From positions 224,085 to 288,084 of the forward strand of contig LUVW01000022.1 of NCBI GenBank assembly GCA_001661515.1: a DNA stretch of 64,000 bases, given 5' to 3'. Position 1 is the stretch's first letter; the number at the start of each line of letters is the position of its first letter. This DNA comes from Capniomyces stellatus. Lineage: Eukaryota > Kickxellomycota > Harpellomycetes > Harpellales > Legeriomycetaceae. Positions 58,065 to 64,000 of the stretch are shown here, piece after piece. The translations under genes and the position numbers were made by a program. A model generated the notes under the pieces. The model searched no databases. It was not told the origin of the DNA and saw nothing but the letters and a program-made list of their open reading frames with translations.

Positions 58065-60756
58065 CGGCTGAAATTTTTAGTCTTCACAGGTCCAAGTTCA
58101 ATTGATTTGCCCACAACCGTCGATATCTGCTAACTTGTAAGGTAAGAAGGAATAGTCTCACTAAAGCTTTATAGGTGCTGTGTAGTTTTGACTCATATAC
58201 TCAAGCGCATACACATATTTACACACACACATACAAGATATCCTGTGTGTGCCAAATATATTTAAATTGGTGTTGGAGACAGTCTGGTTAAGTGAGACCA
58301 ACGAAATGTTTGGAATAAATATTATGTTCCCATCTACACTGATTTATTCTGGAGTTTAACGCACGATTTACTTGAAAGCATGTGCACTTTTGGCATTGGC
58401 TCATTGGTATCGCATAGATGCTGTGTTAGTTTATGGACGACAGACAGCTATTACCAGTCAAAATCGTTAAGAAAGAACTTCAGCACCATTTCGAAATCTG
58501 ATTTCAACATTTATTTTTATTTCTATTTCGATTACTTAAGACTTAATTAGTTTTAGATGAAGCTATATACTATTTTTATTCTTAGTGTCACTTTGTTTTT
58601 TTTGGATTACGGAAACCCCGGCAAATGCACAGCTAAATGTAAAGCATTTTTTAAATGCTTCCTTGGTGAGTTTTTGAAATGGTTTGTGTTTTGTAATATG
58701 AGCTGAAATGCAAAGAATTGGTGAGAAAATAATCTCAATGGATGTAATTTTAGTGAAGGTAAAACGATTTGATGCATTCTTTGCAAAAAAATAAAATAAA
58801 AAGAAAGGATTTTTCAAACGAGTGGATGATAATGCACGCTATTCAATTATAACCGTGTTACGCACTGTCCATTAAATGGTCAGTCAATTGCCACCGGATT
58901 AAGATGTTATGTTTATAATTATGTAATTTTAGTATTTTTTTTTTTCCGTTATCCAAGAGTCGGAATTATCAATTATTTTTCAAAGATGTGTTTGAACAAA
59001 AGAAAGCAGAGTTTTTGGAGTCATGGGTTTGTCTAGTGCCATTAGCCAAGGTTTTGGCAAGATTTTGAATAACGGTAATGGTAATGGTAATTATGGTAAT
59101 GACGTTGAACCCATTTTTATGGGGGCAATATGGATTATTAAAGTAGAAATTAAAGTAAAAGATTCTGTTGGGCTATAAAAGCAAAATTAGATAAAATGTG
59201 TCCATGTGGACAAATTCTTTAAAAGCATTGGGTAAATGATTATTCTGTTACAGAAAATATGCAGCTCTTTTGTGAAGGAGACTGGGTAATGTGATGGGTG
59301 GCATTCGGGTAGCGAGCATAATGTTGGGCTTAAATGACTGGCAATGTTGATATCACTATCACAGGCGAGTTTAGTAAGCAGTGGTATTTATTGTTAGATT
59401 GGGGTGTGTGCCGAGTTTTGAATAATTTTAGTTCAAATTTAGGTTTGGCAGGGTTTATCTTTAAAATATATATCGGATACTCCAAAAGAATATGAATGAA
59501 GATGATGATAGTCAATTTGGTTATAGTTGACATCGAATTCCACAGTGTAAAACGCTGTTCGATACAGTTTAATTTAGATGAATTCGGCAAGGCTTAGTTT
59601 TTAGTTTTAATAACAATAAAAAAAATATATTTAATTTTAGGTTTGGGCTTGAGTTTAGGTTTAGATTTAGATTTAGGTTGAAAAGAAGCATGGGTGTTAT
59701 TGTCAAACTAGCAGTGTTGTTTAGTCAAAAAGATAGATTGTTTGCCAACCAAAAAATAACGGGGTGTTTGTAATCCAGGCTTAATAAGGCTAAATAGAGA
59801 AAGTATGTGAAACAAAGTGCGGTTTTGATGTTATTTGTCATGTATAACTTTATGTAAAAAAGGGTGCCTTGGATTTCAAATCTCAAGCTAAATGGGCGAG
59901 TAAATCAAAATAAAAAAACAAAGGATAAAGAATGCAACTACAATATTTAAAAGGGCTCGTTGGACAAAAATAACCCTGAGAAAATTAAAACGAGATTAGT
60001 TGAAATGGTGTTTTATTTAGATTTGTCGTTTAGAATAAAGAGATTCGTTTAAAAAAAAAAAAGGATGAAGAGAAAAATAAAGGATTCTAAATGCCGAAAA
60101 GCCTAGAGCAATCCAAAGAATTCTAAAGCCTTCAACTATCAGTGGAAGAGTAAAATGGTAAAAGCTTTAAATGACACATTTCAAGGATGGAAAAAAGATG
60201 GGCTTAGTAATGACGGATTTGGAGTAAAAATAGAATGAACAATGAGATGGGTTTGTTTGAACAATCGAAGTTAAACTGTGTCTCGAGGTTATTCAGGATT
60301 TATTTTTAGCAAAACTACTTTGGAAAGCTTGACACATATTTCAGCAGTTTTGACACATAATTCAGCAGTATTGGCATTTTTCAATTTTGAAATAAAAAGT
60401 ATAAAAAGAAGCATGTTTGGGGGCAAAAAAAAAAAATTGGAAAAATTGATTACAAAACCAATACTCCTATTTTACTAAAACAGATTAATCGGTAAATAGT
60501 TAACATTCAAGTCAGAACAAAAAAAAAGAGAGCTTTAAGCAAAATCTTTGAAAGAATAACCAAACAAACATTATATTTTTTTCAACTTTAGCTTTTATAG
60601 TTACAACTAGTATAGATATTCCAAGTTGGACAACACCTAACTAAAATCAATACAAGAGACCGAAAGAAGGATAAACAAAACAGGAAAAAGGATATTTCAA
60701 TAACAAGACAAAATAAGAAAAGGATAAAAATAATAGTAAAAGAAGATAAAGAGAAA
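58065..60756. other. Intergenic region, 2.7 kb
   Basis: AT-rich DNA between tRNA-Ile and the glutamate dehydrogenase gene. It holds a short GGTAAT microsatellite near 59075 and GTTTAG-type repeats near 59640-59680. The last part, from about 60510, is an A-rich leader. Short frames here have no supportable features. Confidence 0.55.
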
Positions 60757-63700
60757 ATGACAAACACAAGTATTGATTCAATTGACTTTGGCAAAAATGT
60801 GTATAGTGATAAGAGGGAGCATATGGACAAGGTGATATCAGTGCTCACTAAGCAAGGATACATTCCATCAAACCTGGTGCAGCACGAGGTGGCATGGTTC
60901 TATGAGTCTTTGGGAATTGATGAGCTGTACTTTATTATGGAGGATCCAGTTACAGTCGCAGAGCACATATTGGGATTTTATGCAGCGCAACTGCACGGGA
61001 TCAGCAGCAAGAAGGAGAAGCTTGATATAAACTTTGAAAAGAGAAGAGAGAACTCGGCGATATTCATCCACAGTTCAGTGCCGGGGGTGTCAAGACTTGA
61101 TGGGCCGCACTATGAGACACTGATTGACAAGGAGTACTTGGATATCAGCACGCCTAAATGTTCATACAGACTGGAGTCGTACAGGTCAAGCGGGACAATT
61201 TCAGAAAGCTTCAAGTCGTCAATTAGGGCATACTTTATCAACAAGTGCGAGTTTGCCAACCCAGAGCCAAATGTGGAGCAGTCACGTGACATTAAGCAAG
61301 TTTCAGACATTACGTTTTTGAGGAAGGCGAACAAGTACACGCTGGATACATACCAGAAGATAATTGATGAGGTACTGGAGCGAGCGGGACCAGTGATCAA
61401 GGTAATTAGGGGAGACAAGGCAAATGAGTATAGACTGGTGATTGGATACAGACAAGGAAGCACAAAAGGATTTTTCTCAGGATTATCGGATCTGTACCAC
61501 TACAACAACCTGTACAGTCCAAGAAAAAGAGTGGAACAGTTTTCAAACGGAATAACGATATTGAACCTGGACTTGACGCCTGTTGAGAAGACGGAGGTGA
61601 CAAAGATATACAAGTCAATTGAGCAGGTGTCAAGAGAGTCAAGTCTGCTGTTCTGTATTCCAAGCACACCTCTGCAAGATATGTTTAAGGCAGGAGAGCT
61701 TTCTGTGCAGGAGACGGTGTACGCACACGTGTGCTGGATATTTGCGCAGCACTTTTTGAACAGGCTGGGCAGCGAGTACTCGAGTCTTGTGTCGATTCTT
61801 GACAAGACAGCGCCAGAGCATGTGGAGGTGCTGAGCAGAATCAAGAAGAGACTGAGACAGGAGACTTTTACAAGGGATGCGATTTTGGATGTGATTACAC
61901 ACAACTCGGACTTGGTGAAGAAACTGTACCGCAACTTTGCGGATGTGCACTATGTCAATGTAAACAGCACGGGGCTCCAGCCATCAATGTCGATGCTGCG
62001 AATGAACGAAAACGCAGCGCTGACAAACGAGGAGATGGAGGCGGTGATAAAGACACAGACAAAGAACGGCAGCGAAGCGCTGGTAATGAGTTCGTTCCTA
62101 GAATTCAACAAAAGCGTGCTGAAGACCAACTTTTACCAGCCAACAAAGGTGGCGCTTTCTTTCAGGATGAGCACAGACTTTCTTCCGCAGGTAGAGTATC
62201 CCGAGAAGCCGTACGGGATATTCCTGATTGTGGGAGCCGAATTTAGGGGATTCCACGTCCGGTTCCAGGAGATTTCGCGGGGAGGAATCAGAATCATCCG
62301 GTCAAGAAACGAAGAGTCGTACAACACCAACCAGCGCTCACTGTTTGACGAGAACTATGCGCTGGCGCTGACGCAGCACAGAAAGAACAAGGACATTCCT
62401 GAGGGAGGGTCCAAGGGAACGATTCTGCTGGACTTGCAGGCGCAGGACAGGCCGTTTGTTGCGTTTGAAAAGTACATAGACTCGGTTCTGGACATTCTGC
62501 TGCTTGGGCAGGTTGCGGGAAGAAACGACAAGATCATTGATCTGGTCAAGAAACCTGAAATTCTGTTCTGCGGGCCAGACGAGGGCACAGCCGGGTACAT
62601 GGACTGGGCCAGCCAGCACGCCCGCCGTAGAGGTGCGTACTTCTGGAGTGGATTCACCACCGGAAAGTCCCAGTCCTTGGGAGGAATTCCGCATGACCGT
62701 TTTGGAATGACCACGCTGTCGGTGCACCAATATGTGCTTGGGATTCTGTCCAAGCTTGGAATCGAAGAGTCTGCAGTCACAAAGTTCCAGACCGGCGGTC
62801 CTGATGGCGATCTGGGATCTAACGAGATCCTGATCAGCAAGGACAACACCGTGTCTATTGTTGACGGTAGCGGTGTCCTGCATGACCCCAAGGGAATCAA
62901 CAGAGACGAAATTATTCGTCTTGCCCGTGCCCGCAAAATGGTCATCGACTTTGATGTCTCCAAGCTCAGCGCCGACGGATTCCGAGTCCTTGTTGACGAC
63001 AACGACGTGACGTTGCCAACCGGCGAACTCGTCAAAAACGGTCTTGACTTTAGAAACTCTTTCCACACTAACCCGCTATCTGCCGCCACCCTGTTTGTCC
63101 CATGCGGCGGTCGCCCCGAGTCAATCGACGTCAACAACGTTCACAACCTCATTGACAAGAACGGAACCCCAAGATTCAAGTATGTCGTTGAAGGTGCCAA
63201 CCTGTTCTTTACCCAGGACGCCCGCATCCGTCTTGAAAACTCAGGTACCCACCTCTTCAAGGACGCTTCCTCCAACAAGGGTGGTGTCACCTCCTCTTCC
63301 CTTGAGGTGCTCGCCTCTCTTGCTCTAAGCGAGCAGGAGCACACAGAGTTCATGTGCGCCAGTTCCGATGGCTCTGTTTCCGAATTCTACTCTGAATATG
63401 TTAAGGATGTCCAGTCTAAAATCAAAACCAATGCTCAAAACGAATTCGAATGTCTATGGCGCGAGTCTATTCGCACAAACAAACCCAAGTGTGTTTTAAC
63501 CGACGAGGTTTCTCGCGCTATTGTCAAAATGCGTGCCCAGCTTGAAACCACTGATCTCTGGGAAAACATCCCTCTCCGAAAACTCGTTCTGGCCGAAGCC
63601 TTGCCTCCTCTTCTCCTAAACAAACTTGGAATCGACACCATCATTGAAAGAGTTCCTATCAACTATCTCCGTGCCATTTTTGGTGCCCATCTAGCTTCTA

Positions 63701-63789
63701 GATTCATCTACAAGTTTGGAACCGAACCCTCCCAATTTGCCTTCTTTGATTACATGGCCCCATACTATTCTCGCCTACCAAAAGCTTGA
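60757..63789 (+). CDS. GDH2: NAD-specific glutamate dehydrogenase, large type
   Basis: Oxidatively deaminates glutamate to 2-oxoglutarate and ammonium with NAD, the catabolic enzyme of fungi. A single exon of 1010 residues; yeast Gdh2 has 1092. The first ~450 residues are the regulatory N-terminal part typical of the large type (QGSTKGFFSGLSDLYHYNNL, ITILNLDLTPVEKTEVTKIY, VQETVYAHVCWIFAQHFLNR). The catalytic part follows: GAEFRGFHVRFQEISRGGIR, DIPEGGSKGTILLDLQ with the substrate-region Lys (about residue 548), LFCGPDEGTAGYMDWASQHA, and the nucleotide fold with QTGGPDGDLGSNEILIS (about residues 679-695). FVPCGGRPESIDVNNV and YVVEGANLFFTQDARIRLEN follow. The A-rich leader runs directly to the ATG. 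Third-position base choice changes markedly around 62600. Confidence 0.96.
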   Translation: MTNTSIDSIDFGKNVYSDKREHMDKVISVLTKQGYIPSNLVQHEVAWFYESLGIDELYFIMEDPVTVAEHILGFYAAQLHGISSKKEKLDINFEKRRENSAIFIHSSVPGVSRLDGPHYETLIDKEYLDISTPKCSYRLESYRSSGTISESFKSSIRAYFINKCEFANPEPNVEQSRDIKQVSDITFLRKANKYTLDTYQKIIDEVLERAGPVIKVIRGDKANEYRLVIGYRQGSTKGFFSGLSDLYHYNNLYSPRKRVEQFSNGITILNLDLTPVEKTEVTKIYKSIEQVSRESSLLFCIPSTPLQDMFKAGELSVQETVYAHVCWIFAQHFLNRLGSEYSSLVSILDKTAPEHVEVLSRIKKRLRQETFTRDAILDVITHNSDLVKKLYRNFADVHYVNVNSTGLQPSMSMLRMNENAALTNEEMEAVIKTQTKNGSEALVMSSFLEFNKSVLKTNFYQPTKVALSFRMSTDFLPQVEYPEKPYGIFLIVGAEFRGFHVRFQEISRGGIRIIRSRNEESYNTNQRSLFDENYALALTQHRKNKDIPEGGSKGTILLDLQAQDRPFVAFEKYIDSVLDILLLGQVAGRNDKIIDLVKKPEILFCGPDEGTAGYMDWASQHARRRGAYFWSGFTTGKSQSLGGIPHDRFGMTTLSVHQYVLGILSKLGIEESAVTKFQTGGPDGDLGSNEILISKDNTVSIVDGSGVLHDPKGINRDEIIRLARARKMVIDFDVSKLSADGFRVLVDDNDVTLPTGELVKNGLDFRNSFHTNPLSAATLFVPCGGRPESIDVNNVHNLIDKNGTPRFKYVVEGANLFFTQDARIRLENSGTHLFKDASSNKGGVTSSSLEVLASLALSEQEHTEFMCASSDGSVSEFYSEYVKDVQSKIKTNAQNEFECLWRESIRTNKPKCVLTDEVSRAIVKMRAQLETTDLWENIPLRKLVLAEALPPLLLNKLGIDTIIERVPINYLRAIFGAHLASRFIYKFGTEPSQFAFFDYMAPYYSRLPKA

Positions 63790-64000
63790 TCCCCCTCCCC
63801 CTCCTCTTCTTTTTTTTAAATTCATTCAACTATATAATCAATTTAATCATTTATAATCATTTAATTTTTATTTTTTCGAATTTTAATTAGCCTCAATTTT
63901 TAAACAACGTTGCGCTAAAAAATAATAATACAAAAACTAGCTATAAAAATACCAGTTGAAGACACACCACCGAACATTCAACCAGAATCAGTGACGTACT
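63790..64000. other. 3' flank of GDH2
   Basis: The last 211 bases. A pyrimidine-rich trailer with T runs and AT-rich DNA follows the stop codon. No new gene starts that I can support. Confidence 0.5.

Noticed and set aside
1..64000. Transposons, rRNA genes, snRNA genes and virus-derived genes
   Set aside because: I looked for transposase or reverse transcriptase motifs, terminal repeats, and conserved rRNA and U6 sequences and saw none; this was by eye, so degraded copies could be missed.

Overview
This is nuclear DNA of a fungus, most likely an early-diverging (non-Dikarya) lineage. It is AT-rich. Most genes have several short introns with GTAAG-type donors, TAG/CAG acceptors and, in places, yeast-like TACTAAC branch sites. 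It carries fungal families (Pmp3, a stand-alone mRNA guanylyltransferase, a large NAD-specific glutamate dehydrogenase) together with genes that baker's yeast has lost, such as Mediator subunit MED23. The low GC and sequence style resemble Kickxellomycotina such as Smittium relatives. That placement is only an inference.

Layout. The window opens inside a membrane protein gene with a DUF1746-like region (1-1397). A 13-exon VHS-GAT adaptor of the GGA type follows on the minus strand (2072-5294), then a His-rich ZIP zinc transporter (6543-8297). A gene-poor stretch holds tRNA-Gly, tRNA-Trp and an 8-bp tandem repeat. A small secreted-protein candidate (10988), a CWF19L1/Drn1-like RNA-processing protein (11913-14835) and the GPI transamidase subunit GPI16/PIG-T (15519-18378) come next. 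An unassigned membrane protein (minus, to 19952) precedes two Pmp3 paralogues (22033 and 23593), the second with long repeat tails. The central part has kynurenine 3-monooxygenase (26080), eIF3c (minus, 28115-31168), a 3.1-kb gene desert and a very long MED23 gene (34283-41021). The right side has a RING membrane protein (41862), ribose-phosphate pyrophosphokinase (43574), PRP17/CDC40 (minus, 45454-47621), the capping guanylyltransferase (48719-51164), a three-helix membrane protein with a tyrosine-containing tail (minus), aldose 1-epimerase (minus, 53829-55074), S-adenosylhomocysteine hydrolase (56312), tRNA-Ile and NAD-glutamate dehydrogenase (60757-63789).

There is no gene cluster in the bacterial sense. 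The genes are housekeeping functions in mixed orientation. Loose themes are pre-mRNA metabolism (capping enzyme, Prp17, Drn1-like, MED23), membrane and ER proteins (ZIP, GPI16, GGA, Pmp3 pair, RING protein) and nitrogen/one-carbon/NAD metabolism (glutamate dehydrogenase, adenosylhomocysteinase, kynurenine monooxygenase, PRPP synthetase).

Exon models were built by hand from reading-frame continuity, splice signals and remembered family sequences. Most models close with consistent splice phases over their whole length; where they do not, this is said. I found no transposon, CRISPR array, rRNA or virus-derived gene. The more unusual observations are a GC-AG intron, an 8-nt exon, AGs apparently skipped close to branch sites, a change of third-codon-position bias inside long genes, domain additions (zinc knuckles, Pmp3 repeats) and a GGA without its ear domain.
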